Shown here one piece after another: positions 35,814 through 45,703 of a stretch of 64,000 nt of DNA (within the stretch, counting starts at the first letter, position 1; the number at the start of each line of letters is the position of its first letter). Origin of the DNA: Glaciimonas immobilis (GTDB lineage Bacteria; Pseudomonadota; Gammaproteobacteria; Burkholderiales; Burkholderiaceae_D); contig NZ_JAAOZT010000002.1 in the NCBI RefSeq assembly GCF_011947285.1, positions 806,001 to 870,000 of the forward strand. The letters are read 5' to 3'. The position numbers were made by a program, and so were the translations under genes. The notes below the pieces were generated by a model that made no database searches, was not told where the DNA came from, and saw only the letters and a list, made by a program, of their open reading frames with translations.

Positions 35814-38678
35814 TTATTTGGTAAGAACAAAGCCTTTGAGCTTTGAAAACGCGGTATCAAGTAAGGTTTTTAATTGGGCGTAATGCTTGTCGTAGTAACC
35901 CACCGCAGGCGATGCGCTTGCTGGACGGCCTGCATAAGCAAGCTTTTGACCATCATCCAGGTTTTCAAAAATATTATGCTGAATCTGTAGCCATGCACCC
36001 TGGTTTTGTGGCTCGTCCTGCGCCCAAACCAGTTCGGTGAAGTTCGAAAATTGCTTCAACTCGGCAGCAAATGCTTTATGCGGGAACGGATACAACTGCT
36101 CCAGACGGATAATCGCGACATCAGCCTGTCCGCGTTCTTTGCGTGCGTTCACCAGATCGTAATAAATCTTGCCCGAACAGGCAACAATACGCTTGACCTT
36201 CTTGGTATCAATCTTGTCATCAATTTCACCGATGACGGTCTGGAACGTGCCCTTTGCCAAGTCCGACAACGGCGAACCGGCATCTTTATTCCTTAGCAGT
36301 GATTTTGGTGTCATGATCACCAACGGCTTGCGGAACAGACGAATCATCTGACGGCGCAACAGGTGAAAAATTTGCGCTGAGGTAGTCGGCTGAACAACTT
36401 GCATGTTGTTGTCTGCACATAACTGCAAGAAACGCTCAAGACGCGCAGAAGAATGCTCTGGCCCTTGACCTTCATATCCATGCGGAAGCATCATGACCAA
36501 GCCTGATGCACGACCCCATTTCACTTCGCCGGAGCTGATGAACTGATCAATAACGACTTGCGCGCCATTGGCGAAGTCACCAAATTGCGCTTCCCAGATA
36601 GTGAGCGTATTTGGCTCGGCTGTAGAGTAACCGTATTCAAAACCAAGCACTGCTTCTTCAGATAGTACCGAGTCGATGACATTGAACGGTGCCTGTTGAT
36701 CCGACACGTTTTGCAGCGGGATATAACTACCTGCATCCCAACGCTCACGGTTTTGATCATGCAATACGGCGTGACGATGAACGAAGGTGCCGCGACCGGC
36801 GTCTTGCCCCGTCAGGCGAATCGTGTAACCCGACGACACTAAAGATGCGTAGGCCAGGTGCTCGCCCATACCCCAGTCCAGATTTAATTCACCGCGACCC
36901 ATGGTGGCGCGATCATTCAATACTTTCTCAACCAATGCGTGCACTTTGAAGTCATCTGGCACGGTCGTAATACGGCCAGCAAGACGCTTTAATTCAGTTA
37001 GCGGCACTGCAGTATCGGCAGCATCCGTCCACTTACGGTTCAGGAACGGCAACCAGTCTACGGCATACTTGCTCTTGAAATTAGTGATGACCGGGTCAAC
37101 CGTATGTTTACCGGCGTCCATCGCGTCGCGATAGGCCTTAACCATTGCATCGCCTTCGTCGGCCGCGATAGTACCTTGTGCGGTCAACTTGTCTGCGTAC
37201 ACTTTACGGGTGCCAGGATGCTGGGCAATCTTTTTGTACATCAGCGGTTGCGTCAACGCTGGCGTATCTTGCTCGTTGTGACCTAATTTGCGGAAGCAGA
37301 TAATGTCTACAACGATGTCTTTTTTGAACTCAACACGGTAGTCGAGTGCGATCTGGGTGGCAAATACCACCGCCTCCGGATCATCCGCATTGACGTGTAA
37401 TACGGGTGCCTCGATCATCTTGACAACGTCTGAGCAATATAGCGTCGAACGTGAGTCACGTGGATCTGAAGTAGTAAAACCAATCTGATTGTTAATTACG
37501 ATATGTACGGTACCACCTGTGCCGTAACCGCGTGTTTGCGCCAGATTGAGCGTTTCCATGACAACGCCCTGACCTGCAAATGCAGCATCGCCATGCACCA
37601 GAATCGGCAAAACCTGGGCACCGTCTTTGTCGCCACGACGTTCCATACGCGCTTTAACCGAACCTTCAACCACTGGGTTGACGATCTCAAGATGCGATGG
37701 ATTAAATGCTAACGACAAATGCACCGGTCCGCCTGGACTGGTAATGTCGGAGGAGAAGCCCTGATGGTATTTAACGTCACCGGCTGGCAAATCATCACCG
37801 TGTTTACCTTCAAACTCAGCAAACAATTCTTGCGGCATCTTGCCGAGAGTATTAACCAGAACGTTCAGGCGGCCGCGATGGGCCATGCCGATAACGATTT
37901 CCTGTATGCCTTTTTCGCCGCCGCGCTGAATGGTCTCATCGAGTGAGACGATAAAGCTTTCACCACCCTCAAGCGAGAAACGCTTTTGACCAACGTAACG
38001 TGTGTGCAGGTAGCGCTCAAGTCCTTCGGCTGCCGTCAGGCGCTCAAGGATGTGCTTTTTCTTTTCTACTGTCAATGTCGGGGCCGAACGGGTCGACTCA
38101 AGACGTTCCTGAATCCAGCGTTTTTCAGTCGGGTCGCTCACGTACATATACTCAGCGCCAATCGAACGGCAATAAGTATCGCGCAAGGAATTCAATAGAT
38201 CGCGCAACGTGGAAGTCTCGGTGCCAAAATAGGTATTGCTGATGTTGAACACGATATCCATGTCCGCATCAGTAAATCCGTAAAATGTAGGATCCAGCTC
38301 AGGAATAGCTAAACGTTCCTGGCGCTGCAGCGGATCGAGATTGGCCCAGCGTGATCCAAGATAACGATAAGCGGCAATCAGCTGCGTGGCGGCGACACGT
38401 TTGCGGCCCATTTCGGCGTCAGCTGAGGCTGAAATCGTGCGAATTGGGCCATTCTTTGCGCGCTCGGCAAATGATGCGACGACGGTTGCATGGGCAACGT
38501 CTGGCTTGTCTGAGCCGTCGACTGCAGGCACGTGTTGCATGGCGTCGAAATACGCGCGCCAGTTATCTGAGACAGATCCGGGATTGTCGAGGTATGACTC
38601 GTACAGCTCTTCAATGTACGGTGCGTTACCTCCGAAGAGATACGAATTAGAGCTATATTGCTGCATCATCTTGCTCAC
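35814..38678 (-). CDS. sucA: 2-oxoglutarate dehydrogenase E1
   Basis: A 954-aa thiamine-diphosphate decarboxylase of the 2-oxoglutarate dehydrogenase complex, close to the roughly 935-950 aa norm. The N-terminal E2-contact segment is SNSYLFGGNAPYIEELYESY. Active-site landmarks are GMAHRGRLNVLVNTLGK, HGDAAFAGQGVVMETLNL, the ThDP/Mg segment GYGTGGTVHIVINNQIGFTT (shortened), and PHGYEGQGPEHSSARLERFL. It starts the sucA-sucB-lpdA-lipoprotein-zapE run; its promoter lies in the 400-bp region upstream. Confidence 0.95.
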   Translation of the reverse strand: MSKMMQQYSSNSYLFGGNAPYIEELYESYLDNPGSVSDNWRAYFDAMQHVPAVDGSDKPDVAHATVVASFAERAKNGPIRTISASADAEMGRKRVAATQLIAAYRYLGSRWANLDPLQRQERLAIPELDPTFYGFTDADMDIVFNISNTYFGTETSTLRDLLNSLRDTYCRSIGAEYMYVSDPTEKRWIQERLESTRSAPTLTVEKKKHILERLTAAEGLERYLHTRYVGQKRFSLEGGESFIVSLDETIQRGGEKGIQEIVIGMAHRGRLNVLVNTLGKMPQELFAEFEGKHGDDLPAGDVKYHQGFSSDITSPGGPVHLSLAFNPSHLEIVNPVVEGSVKARMERRGDKDGAQVLPILVHGDAAFAGQGVVMETLNLAQTRGYGTGGTVHIVINNQIGFTTSDPRDSRSTLYCSDVVKMIEAPVLHVNADDPEAVVFATQIALDYRVEFKKDIVVDIICFRKLGHNEQDTPALTQPLMYKKIAQHPGTRKVYADKLTAQGTIAADEGDAMVKAYRDAMDAGKHTVDPVITNFKSKYAVDWLPFLNRKWTDAADTAVPLTELKRLAGRITTVPDDFKVHALVEKVLNDRATMGRGELNLDWGMGEHLAYASLVSSGYTIRLTGQDAGRGTFVHRHAVLHDQNRERWDAGSYIPLQNVSDQQAPFNVIDSVLSEEAVLGFEYGYSTAEPNTLTIWEAQFGDFANGAQVVIDQFISSGEVKWGRASGLVMMLPHGYEGQGPEHSSARLERFLQLCADNNMQVVQPTTSAQIFHLLRRQMIRLFRKPLVIMTPKSLLRNKDAGSPLSDLAKGTFQTVIGEIDDKIDTKKVKRIVACSGKIYYDLVNARKERGQADVAIIRLEQLYPFPHKAFAAELKQFSNFTELVWAQDEPQNQGAWLQIQHNIFENLDDGQKLAYAGRPASASPAVGYYDKHYAQLKTLLDTAFSKLKGFVLTK

Positions 38679-39067
38679 CTTTCTTCGCGTATCGCGAGAT
38701 TAGCGGGTTCATATAACCTTCCGCGACACGGCCTGACCGGTTAGCGGATTGCACATCAAGTTGTGGGGAAGGGATTAGATTACAACTGCTATTTACTGCA
38801 TTTATTACTTTACCTGTTACTTTGCTGATTACTCTATTTATTATGCTTCTTGCTGACTTGTTCGTCGATTTACTTAAGGCTGCATTCTTTGGAAACGACG
38901 TGTTGCATAACAATCGTGTGCTCACACTTTTCGACTTTGTCATCTCTGCCACATTTCAATGCTGAACATAGCGCTGATGGACTTGACCAAATATGCAGTT
39001 ATCCGTTGCAACCCCGACTAATACTTCATTGATGCAAGAGCATAGCATAACTACTAATTTCCAATAC
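38679..39067. promoter_or_regulatory. Upstream region of the suc operon
   Basis: This 389-bp non-coding stretch lies between gltA and sucA. Around 38790-38850 it has a repetitive ATTACT/TTTATTA-rich tract (ATTTACTGCATTTATTACTT and similar), followed by about 200 bases of mixed sequence. It should carry the sucA promoter. No clear operator was found. Confidence 0.45.
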
Positions 39068-39099
39068 AAAAAAAGCGAATCTTCCGATTCGCTTTTTTT
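39068..39099 (-). terminator. Intrinsic terminator of gltA
   Basis: A perfect 14-bp stem, AAAAAAAGCGAATC paired with GATTCGCTTTTTTT around a TTCC loop, begins 6 bases after the gltA stop. The A/T runs on both sides make it work in either direction. Confidence 0.93.
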
Positions 39100-39105
39100 A
39101 TCTGC

Positions 39106-40422
39106 TTACTTACTTGCGGGAGTACGACTCTCTATTTCCACTACGTCGCGCGTAGGTGAACCGATAAACAATTGACGCGGACGGCCAATTTTTTGCTCAG
39201 GATCGGAAATCATCTCGTTCCATTGTGCGATCCAGCCTACGGTACGCGCCATTGCAAAGATTCCGGTGAACAGCGAGACTGGAATGCCTAACGCTGATTG
39301 TACGATGCCTGAATAGAAATCGACGTTCGGATAAAGTTTGCGGGAAACGAAATATTCGTCTTCTAGCGCTACCTTTTCCAATGCCATTGCCAGCTTGAAT
39401 AATGGATCGTTTTCTAGTCCCAACTCTGCCAACACTTCGTAGCAGGTTTCACGCATCAATTTAGCGCGTGGATCGTAGTTTTTATAAACACGGTGACCGA
39501 AGCCCATCAACTTGACAGTCGAATTTTTGTCTTTAACCTGACGTACAAATTCAGGAATGTTATCGACAGAACCGATTTCTTTTAGCATGTTCAGTGCCGC
39601 TTCATTGGCGCCGCCATGTGCAGGGCCCCACAAGCAAGCGATACCCGCAGCGATACAGGCAAATGGATTTGCGCCACTTGAGCCAGCCAGACGCACGGTT
39701 GATGTTGAAGCATTCTGCTCGTGATCAGCGTGCAGGATCAGGATACGGTCCAGAGCACGCACCAATACATCGCTAGCCTTATATTCTTCGCATGGCGTCG
39801 AGAACATCATGTGCATAAAATTGGCACTGTATGACAAGTCGTTACGCGGATAAACAAACGGTTGACCAACGTTATATTTGTAAGCCATCGCTACCAGAGT
39901 TGGCAGCTTTGCGATCAGGCGGATTGCTGACACTTCACGATGGTGAGGATCAGTAATATCCAGTGAGTCATGGTAAAAGGAGGACAGTGCGCCGACTGTA
40001 CCGACCAGAACAGCCATCGGATGTGCATCACGACGGAAGCCACGGAAGAAAAACTGCATCTGCTCATGCACCATCGTATGCTTGGTCACAGTGGCATCAA
40101 AAGTGACTTTTTCTTCTGCCGTTGGCAACTCACCGTTCAGCAACAGATAGCAAGTTTCCAGAAAGTCGCAATTGACAGCCAGTTGCTCGATCGGATAACC
40201 GCGATAAAGCAGTTCACCTTTGTCGCCATCTATATAGGTAATCGATGAATTACAGGCGGCAGTGGACATGAAACCGGGGTCATAGGTGAACTTGCCGGTC
40301 GCACCATATAATTTACGAATATCGATCACTTCAGGACCGACGGTCCCTTTGTAAATTGGAAAATCGATCGATGGGCTACCGTCAGAAAATGATAGCGTTG
40401 CTTTTGTTTCAGCGTTGGTCAT
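39106..40422 (-). CDS. gltA: Citrate synthase
   Basis: A 438-aa type II citrate synthase condensing oxaloacetate and acetyl-CoA. Active-site segments are [20 protein letters not shown] (first catalytic His), [24 protein letters not shown] (second His region), and [10 protein letters not shown] with the catalytic Asp. I chose the ATG at 40422 ([10 protein letters not shown]), preceded by GAGGGA, rather than an upstream start that would add 29 unsupported residues. It is the last gene of sdhCDAB-sdhE-gltA. Confidence 0.95.
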   Translation of the reverse strand: MTNAETKATLSFSDGSPSIDFPIYKGTVGPEVIDIRKLYGATGKFTYDPGFMSTAACNSSITYIDGDKGELLYRGYPIEQLAVNCDFLETCYLLLNGELPTAEEKVTFDATVTKHTMVHEQMQFFFRGFRRDAHPMAVLVGTVGALSSFYHDSLDITDPHHREVSAIRLIAKLPTLVAMAYKYNVGQPFVYPRNDLSYSANFMHMMFSTPCEEYKASDVLVRALDRILILHADHEQNASTSTVRLAGSSGANPFACIAAGIACLWGPAHGGANEAALNMLKEIGSVDNIPEFVRQVKDKNSTVKLMGFGHRVYKNYDPRAKLMRETCYEVLAELGLENDPLFKLAMALEKVALEDEYFVSRKLYPNVDFYSGIVQSALGIPVSLFTGIFAMARTVGWIAQWNEMISDPEQKIGRPRQLFIGSPTRDVVEIESRTPASK

Positions 40423-40544
40423 GGCTTTCCCTCTTTCAACAGGTGGTGCTTTATAAAAATACAAGACGTTTATACGCTGCTGCTCCGCATGCAAAGTGTC
40501 GCATTTCACCGACTATATAGCGTCAATGGCGGAATCATTCTTGC

Positions 40545-40814
40545 TCAGATAACGCGTAGTCGCGCGACCAAAGCATGCACCTGAGGCAAATTCACTTCGC
40601 CCTCGGCCTCATTGCGTCCCATCAGCAAATTCATCAAATCCCCATCGGATAAGTTCATCAATCGCGTGAAAGCATCGACATCGTCGTCCGTCATGGTGGA
40701 TTCATTTGCATCCAAAAATCTGGTGAGAATCAAATCATTTTCCAAAAGGCCGCGCCGTGCACGCCAGCGCAATCTTGCGCGCTTTGCGGGGTCGTCCTGG
40801 TGAGTAATGGTCAT
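40545..40814 (-). CDS. sdhE: Succinate dehydrogenase flavinylation factor SdhE
   Basis: An 89-aa helical-bundle protein of the DUF339/CptB family. It promotes covalent attachment of FAD to SdhA. The diagnostic RGxxE motif is present as RRGLLEND at residues 20-27, in a RLRWRARRGLLE context, and a second helix pair is visible in LMNLSDGDLMNLLMG. It lies between sdhB and gltA, its usual site in Betaproteobacteria. Confidence 0.93.
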   Translation of the reverse strand: MTITHQDDPAKRARLRWRARRGLLENDLILTRFLDANESTMTDDDVDAFTRLMNLSDGDLMNLLMGRNEAEGEVNLPQVHALVARLRVI

Positions 40815-40896
40815 GATTTATTTATTCCGTTTAACACAGTGGTTCTTATGGATCACCGATGAATCAATATAACTCAACTGCAAAAACTCTTAATAC

Positions 40897-40934
40897 GACT
40901 CTGATCAAAAATTCAAATGCTTCTGATCAGAGTC
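40897..40934. repeat. Inverted repeat between sdhB and sdhE
   Basis: Perfect 11-bp arms (GACTCTGATCA / TGATCAGAGTC) with a 16-base loop lie 34 bases after the sdhB stop. There is no strong T-run. It could stabilise the 3' end of sdhCDAB mRNA or partly attenuate reading into sdhE and gltA. Confidence 0.85.
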
Positions 40935-40967
40935 AACGATTGCAATAATTCTTTACAGCCGAACCAT

Positions 40968-41678
40968 CTATACAGCGCGACGAACCATCAGTTCTTTGAT
41001 CTTGCCGATAGCTGCATTAGGATTCAATCCCTTAGGGCAGACATCAACGCAATTCATGATCGAACGGCAACGGAATAAACGATACGGATCTTCCAAGTTG
41101 TCCAAACGGTCACCGGTCGCTTCATCGCGGCTATCAGCAATGAAACGATAAGCCTGCAACAAGCCTGCGGGTCCGACGAACTTGTCCGGATTCCACCAGA
41201 ATGAAGGGCATGACGTCGAACAGCAAGCACACAGAATACACTCGTACAGGCCATCCAGCTCTTCACGCTGTTCGGGAGTCTGCAAACGCTCCTTTTCCGG
41301 CGGAATAGTGTTGTTAATTAGATATGGCTTGACTGAATCGTACTGCTTGAAAAACTGCGTCATATCGACGATCAGATCACGAATTACTGGCAATCCAGGT
41401 AATGGGCGCAGGACGATTGGCTCAGATAGTTCGTTCAGATTAGTCGTGCACGCCAGGCCGTTTTTACCGTTTATGTTCATGGCATCAGAACCACAAACGC
41501 CTTCACGGCAGGAACGACGCAACGACAGCGAGTCATCAACATCCGCCTTAATGCGTTGTAAAGCATCAAGTAGCATCTTATCTGTCGGCAACAATTCAAC
41601 CGTCAGATCTTGCATGTAAGGCTTCGTATCCTTGTCCGGATCGTAGCGATAGATTTTAAATTTAATAGTACGTGACAT
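40968..41678 (-). CDS. sdhB: Succinate dehydrogenase iron-sulfur subunit
   Basis: A 236-aa subunit carrying three clusters: [2Fe-2S] in CREGVCGSDAMNINGKNGLAC (ends shown as CREGVCG and GLAC), [4Fe-4S] in CILCACCSTSCP, and [3Fe-4S] in CRSIMNCVDVCPKGLNP. It carries electrons from the flavin of SdhA to ubiquinone at the membrane. The length matches E. coli SdhB (238 aa). It starts 12 bases after sdhA. Confidence 0.95.
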   Translation of the reverse strand: MSRTIKFKIYRYDPDKDTKPYMQDLTVELLPTDKMLLDALQRIKADVDDSLSLRRSCREGVCGSDAMNINGKNGLACTTNLNELSEPIVLRPLPGLPVIRDLIVDMTQFFKQYDSVKPYLINNTIPPEKERLQTPEQREELDGLYECILCACCSTSCPSFWWNPDKFVGPAGLLQAYRFIADSRDEATGDRLDNLEDPYRLFRCRSIMNCVDVCPKGLNPNAAIGKIKELMVRRAV

Positions 41679-41690
41679 GGCTAGACCTTA

Positions 41691-43469
41691 TTAGAAAGTA
41701 CGTGGTTTTGGCTTGAACGTATCAACCGTCAGAGGCTTGGTAATTACCGGCTTGTAATCAAGACGATTACCTTCGGAGTACCACAACGAATGCTTCATCC
41801 AGTTTTCATCATCGCGTTTTTCATAATCCCGATGCGCATGCGCGCCGCGTGATTCTTTACGAGCGGCTGCGGCAGTAATGGTCGCCTTCGCTACTTCGAT
41901 CATATTGTCAAGTTCAAGGGCTTCAACGCGTGCAGTGTTGAAAACCATCGACTTATCCTGAAAGGAAACATTCTTACGGCGCTCATCAAGCACCATAATT
42001 TCTTTGTAACCTTGCTGGAGCAATTCATCGGTCCGGAAAACGCCGCAATAATGCTGCATCGTTTTACGAATATCATTAGCAACGTCTTGCACACGCTCGG
42101 TGCCGGTACTGGCTTCCAGTTTGGCGACACGTGCCATCGCGGCGTCTGTTGCACCAGCTGGAAGCGGCTTATTACTGCGTTCTTTAAGCTTGCTGTCAAC
42201 AATATGATTACCTGCAGCGCGACCAAAGACAACCAGATCCAGCAGCGAGTTGGTTCCCAGCCGGTTTGCGCCATGGACAGAAACGCAAGCACATTCACCA
42301 ATCGCATACAAACCATTGACGATTGCATTAGGGATGCCGTCTTTAGGCACCACTACCTGACCGTAAACGTTGGTCGGAATTCCACCCATTTGATAATGGA
42401 TCGTCGGCACGACAGGAATGGGCTCTTTGAGCGCATCCACGTTAGCAAACTTATGACCAATTTCCAGAATCGATGGAAGACGTTTTTTGATGGTCTCGGC
42501 GCCAATATGGCGTAGATCCAGCATCAGGTGGTCCTTGTTAGGACCGCAACCGCGACCTTCTTTGATTTCTTGGTCCATCGAACGCGATACAAAGTCACGC
42601 GGCGCAAGATCCTTCAGCGTAGGTGCATAACGCTCCATAAAACGCTCGCCTTCAGAATTGATCAGGATACCGCCCTCACCCCGAACACCTTCTGTAATCA
42701 GCACACCCGCACCGGCAACGCCAGTTGGATGAAACTGCCAAAATTCCATGTCTTCCAGCGGAATGCCGGCACGTGCAACCATTCCCATACCGTCGCCAGT
42801 ATTGATAAAGGCGTTGGTTGATGCGGCCCAGATCCGACCCGCGCCACCCGTTGCCATGACTGTAGTCTTGGCTTCCAGCATCATGATCTCGCCGGTTTCC
42901 ATTTCAAGTGCCAGCACGCCCAAAACATCGCCGTCAGCATCTTTAACGAGATCAATCGCCATCCATTCAACAAAGAAATGCGTCTTGGCGCGAACGTTAC
43001 GTTGGTACAGAGTATGCAGCAATGCATGACCGGTACGGTCAGCCGCAGCGCAAGCACGTGCAACTGGCTTTTCACCGAAGTGCGCAGAATGCCCGCCAAA
43101 CGGACGCTGATAAATCGTACCGTCAGCGTTACGATCGAACGGCATACCTAAATGCTCAAGTTCATAAACGGCTTTGGCTGCTTCGCGACACATAAATTCA
43201 ATAGCATCCTGATCACCTAAGTAATCCGAGCCCTTGACCGTGTCAAACATGTGCCAGTACCAGTTGTCCTCCGACATATTTCCCAGTGAAGCACCAATAC
43301 CGCCCTGCGCCGCAACCGTGTGCGAGCGTGTGGGAAATACCTTAGATAGCACGGCAACATTTAAACCAGCTTCTGCCAACTGCAGCGAAGCACGCATACC
43401 GGAACCACCGGCACCAACGATTACCGCATCAAAGCGGCGTGTAGGAATTGTGGATTTGATTGCTGCCAC
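41691..43469 (-). CDS. sdhA: Succinate dehydrogenase flavoprotein subunit
   Basis: A 592-aa catalytic subunit oxidising succinate to fumarate. The FAD fold is [21 protein letters not shown], the covalently flavinylated His is in [11 protein letters not shown], the active-site region is [20 protein letters not shown] (within limits of family), and the C-terminal substrate loop holds [15 protein letters not shown] chose the GTG at 43469 ([18 protein letters not shown]), two bases after the sdhD stop and preceded by GGAGAG; a longer open frame overlapping sdhD is not credible. Confidence 0.94.
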   Translation of the reverse strand: MAAIKSTIPTRRFDAVIVGAGGSGMRASLQLAEAGLNVAVLSKVFPTRSHTVAAQGGIGASLGNMSEDNWYWHMFDTVKGSDYLGDQDAIEFMCREAAKAVYELEHLGMPFDRNADGTIYQRPFGGHSAHFGEKPVARACAAADRTGHALLHTLYQRNVRAKTHFFVEWMAIDLVKDADGDVLGVLALEMETGEIMMLEAKTTVMATGGAGRIWAASTNAFINTGDGMGMVARAGIPLEDMEFWQFHPTGVAGAGVLITEGVRGEGGILINSEGERFMERYAPTLKDLAPRDFVSRSMDQEIKEGRGCGPNKDHLMLDLRHIGAETIKKRLPSILEIGHKFANVDALKEPIPVVPTIHYQMGGIPTNVYGQVVVPKDGIPNAIVNGLYAIGECACVSVHGANRLGTNSLLDLVVFGRAAGNHIVDSKLKERSNKPLPAGATDAAMARVAKLEASTGTERVQDVANDIRKTMQHYCGVFRTDELLQQGYKEIMVLDERRKNVSFQDKSMVFNTARVEALELDNMIEVAKATITAAAARKESRGAHAHRDYEKRDDENWMKHSLWYSEGNRLDYKPVITKPLTVDTFKPKPRTF

Positions 43470-43471
43470 GA

Positions 43472-43834
43472 TTACACTCTCCACAAAATCTGCGCCGCCC
43501 ATCCGGCACAACCGACTAGCCACAAAATTGTGGCAACTTGCAATACCAATCGCAGAGCGACAGGCTTAACGTAATCCATCCAGATATCGCGAACACCAAT
43601 CCAGGCGTGGTAAAACAGCGCCATCAGCGTGACGAAAGTCGCCAGCTTAAACCACTGATGCGAGAACAATCCCGCCCACCCCTGATAACTGAAATCATTT
43701 GCGGTCAAAAAAGAGACTAGCAGAACGACGGTATAAACCGCCATGACAACCGCGGTAGCACGCTGTGCCAACCAGTCTCGCAGACCGTAATGCGCACCAA
43801 CGACCAAGCGTTTTGAGCCAATATTATTCGCCAT
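43472..43834 (-). CDS. sdhD: Succinate dehydrogenase membrane anchor SdhD
   Basis: A 120-aa anchor with three transmembrane helices (about residues 20-45, 57-77 and 90-115). The heme-ligand histidine is in [15 protein letters not shown], a segment diagnostic for SdhD. With SdhC it binds heme b and ubiquinone. It directly abuts sdhC, with no spacer. Confidence 0.93.
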   Translation of the reverse strand: MANNIGSKRLVVGAHYGLRDWLAQRATAVVMAVYTVVLLVSFLTANDFSYQGWAGLFSHQWFKLATFVTLMALFYHAWIGVRDIWMDYVKPVALRLVLQVATILWLVGCAGWAAQILWRV

Positions 43835-44251
43835 TTAGAATGCTCCGAATAGTTTTAATGCCACGATAAGCGCCAGCGGCAGGCTAACAACAAATACGCC
43901 AACCGATGACCTGCGTGCGCTATCTTTGTCCAAACCGATATGATTATCCATGACCAGATGACGGATGCCAGCACAGAAATGATGCAAATAAGCCCACGAC
44001 AATGCCAAAATAATCAGTTTAACGAACCAGTTCGACGTAAACCCCTTTAGGTACTCGAAGGAGGTTTCCGACACTAAACTGGAGTCAAGCAAGAATAGTA
44101 TGAAAGGCAGCAGCAAAAACATCAACAAGCCACTGATTCGGTGCAAAATAGAGATGAAACCTGCCAGTGGCAACCGGTATCCAATGATGTGACTAATATG
44201 TATGTTGCGAAATTGGGGCCGCGGATTTTTTTCGGCTTCTGCATCGGGCAT
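43835..44251 (-). CDS. sdhC: Succinate dehydrogenase cytochrome b556 subunit SdhC
   Basis: A 138-aa membrane anchor. The quinone-site segment is GFISILHRISGLLMFL, and the heme-ligand His lies in LHHFCAGIRHLVMD. Three transmembrane helices are visible. I chose the ATG at 44251 (MPDAEAEK), which follows GAGGAG at about 10 bases, over one ten codons earlier. It is the first gene of the sdh operon, so the 294-bp region to its right holds the operon promoter. Confidence 0.93.
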   Translation of the reverse strand: MPDAEAEKNPRPQFRNIHISHIIGYRLPLAGFISILHRISGLLMFLLLPFILFLLDSSLVSETSFEYLKGFTSNWFVKLIILALSWAYLHHFCAGIRHLVMDNHIGLDKDSARRSSVGVFVVSLPLALIVALKLFGAF

Positions 44252-44545
44252 AACGGGGGTTCTCCTCAGTATTTGAAACAATTGCGATTAAACAACTGCA
44301 TGATTTTCGCTTATTTTGGTGCAGCACACCATTATTATTAAATATTCAGCCGCCTTATGGCGTTTTGCGGTAATGACGACCGGTTTATTGCCTACACTTT
44401 GCCATTCAAACTACACACTTCAACAAACTCAGTGGCTTGCCTTTGTACCGACGCTCGCCTGTATTACCTTTAGCAACACCTATCACCACAAACACCTCGC
44501 TAGTCTACTTTTCTTTTCGGCATACGTAGGGCAAATATACAATTT
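44252..44545 (-). promoter_or_regulatory. Upstream region of sdhCDAB-sdhE-gltA
   Basis: This 294-bp non-coding stretch lies between the gntR stop and sdhC, both on the minus strand. It is AT-rich near 44320-44350 and should contain the sdh promoter. I could not find a copy of the TCTTATATAAGA palindrome that sits before gntR. Confidence 0.45.
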
Positions 44546-45334
44546 CTAACTTAATTCGTTCTGATAATGATGATGCGCCGTTACATACAGGCCACGTCGA
44601 ACCTCAACCGGTTTATCACCGTAGGTGAACGACACGCGTTCCACGCTTAATAATGGCGACATTGGGGCTACATTTAATAAAAGCGCGATCTCTTCATCCG
44701 CGCTGGCCGCACGTATCTGCTCCGTGGCGCGGATCATACGCGTACCAAATTCAGTTTCAAATAAGCCATACATCGGCCCTCGATATTCTGCTAGACGTTC
44801 CAATGTGAGGCTCTTGAATATTACGCCCGGCAACCATAACTCTTCCACAATGGTGGGAACTCCCTCAAACGACATAACGCGCTTAACGAATACTACAGAA
44901 TCTCCGGATTTCATGCTTAAGAGCCGTGCAATTTCAGCTGGAGCCCGTAAGCGCTTCAGTTCGATGACTCTTTTTTCGGCGGGTTTCGGCTGTCCGTCGT
45001 CCGGCATCAATCGCAAAAATCGAAATTGCGTTTTATCTTCGTGATGCGTTGCAACAAATGTCCCTTTTCCCTGACGCCGGATCACCAGATTTTCTGCAGC
45101 CAGTTCATCGATTGCCTTGCGCACGGTTCCCTGACTGACTTTAAATCGATTGCCTAGTTCTACTTCACTGGGAATGAGCTCGCCGGGCTTCCATTCGCCA
45201 GACTGAAGGCGCTGCATGATGAGCGCTTTAATTTGTTGATAGAGGGGGCTGAATGTGGGAGATGCCGCAGGGACGCCAATATTGCCTGGGGTGGCTGGAT
45301 CAGCAATGACTATATTTGTTGGATTGGAACTCAT
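44546..45334 (-). CDS. GntR-family regulator (HutC subfamily, UTRA domain)
   Basis: A 262-aa repressor-type protein. The N-terminal winged helix (residues about 20-90) reads SGEWKPGELIPSEVELGNRF, then VSQGTVRKAIDELAAENLV and RRQGKGTFVA, the classic GntR pattern. The C-terminal half is a UTRA ligand-binding domain (ESVVFVKRVMSFEGVPTIVE region, IRAASADEEIALLLNV). I chose the ATG at 45334 (MSSNPTN); neither it nor the earlier TTG has a strong ribosome site. It lies between the sdh operon and divergent mdh, so control of TCA genes by a metabolite such as a dicarboxylate is a reasonable inference. Confidence 0.85.
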   Translation of the reverse strand: MSSNPTNIVIADPATPGNIGVPAASPTFSPLYQQIKALIMQRLQSGEWKPGELIPSEVELGNRFKVSQGTVRKAIDELAAENLVIRRQGKGTFVATHHEDKTQFRFLRLMPDDGQPKPAEKRVIELKRLRAPAEIARLLSMKSGDSVVFVKRVMSFEGVPTIVEELWLPGVIFKSLTLERLAEYRGPMYGLFETEFGTRMIRATEQIRAASADEEIALLLNVAPMSPLLSVERVSFTYGDKPVEVRRGLYVTAHHHYQNELS

Positions 45335-45395
45335 AACGTAATATTTCAACACAAAACTACCCAGCTAGTCCAGCACAAAGTACATCATTAAGATG

Positions 45396-45407
45396 TCTTA
45401 TATAAGA
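45396..45407. promoter_or_regulatory. Candidate GntR operator TCTTATATAAGA
   Basis: A perfect 12-bp palindrome lies about 60 bases before the gntR start, in the gntR-mdh spacer (45335-45703). Its size and AT-rich symmetric form fit GntR-family sites, which suggests autoregulation and control of mdh. The remaining spacer has no gene. Confidence 0.5.
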
Positions 45408-45703
45408 TATAAGATAGTGATTGACAGACAAACTTGGTGCGCCTACACTCGCTACAAACCTATTTTGCTTAGGATCGCCAAATTGCTTTCTGGTCGATTT
45501 ACGCAAACCACACTAATTCCGCGTTGGTCTTAAACGACCCGTGCAGCTATAGATTGCACCCTCAAACTTTCCGTGGCTCCGCAAGTGCTGGCGGTTTTGG
45601 CAGGAATGTCGCCAAAACTAACTGACGCATACTGCATTCGACGGTATCATATGAGGTTACGCAATATAGATTACGCTTTTCATTACCACTCTGGAGATTC
45701 AAC

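Noticed and set aside
43470-43523. Longer sdhA start overlapping sdhD
   Set aside because: It would read through sdhD coding sequence; the GTG just after the sdhD stop has a ribosome site and gives the normal protein length.
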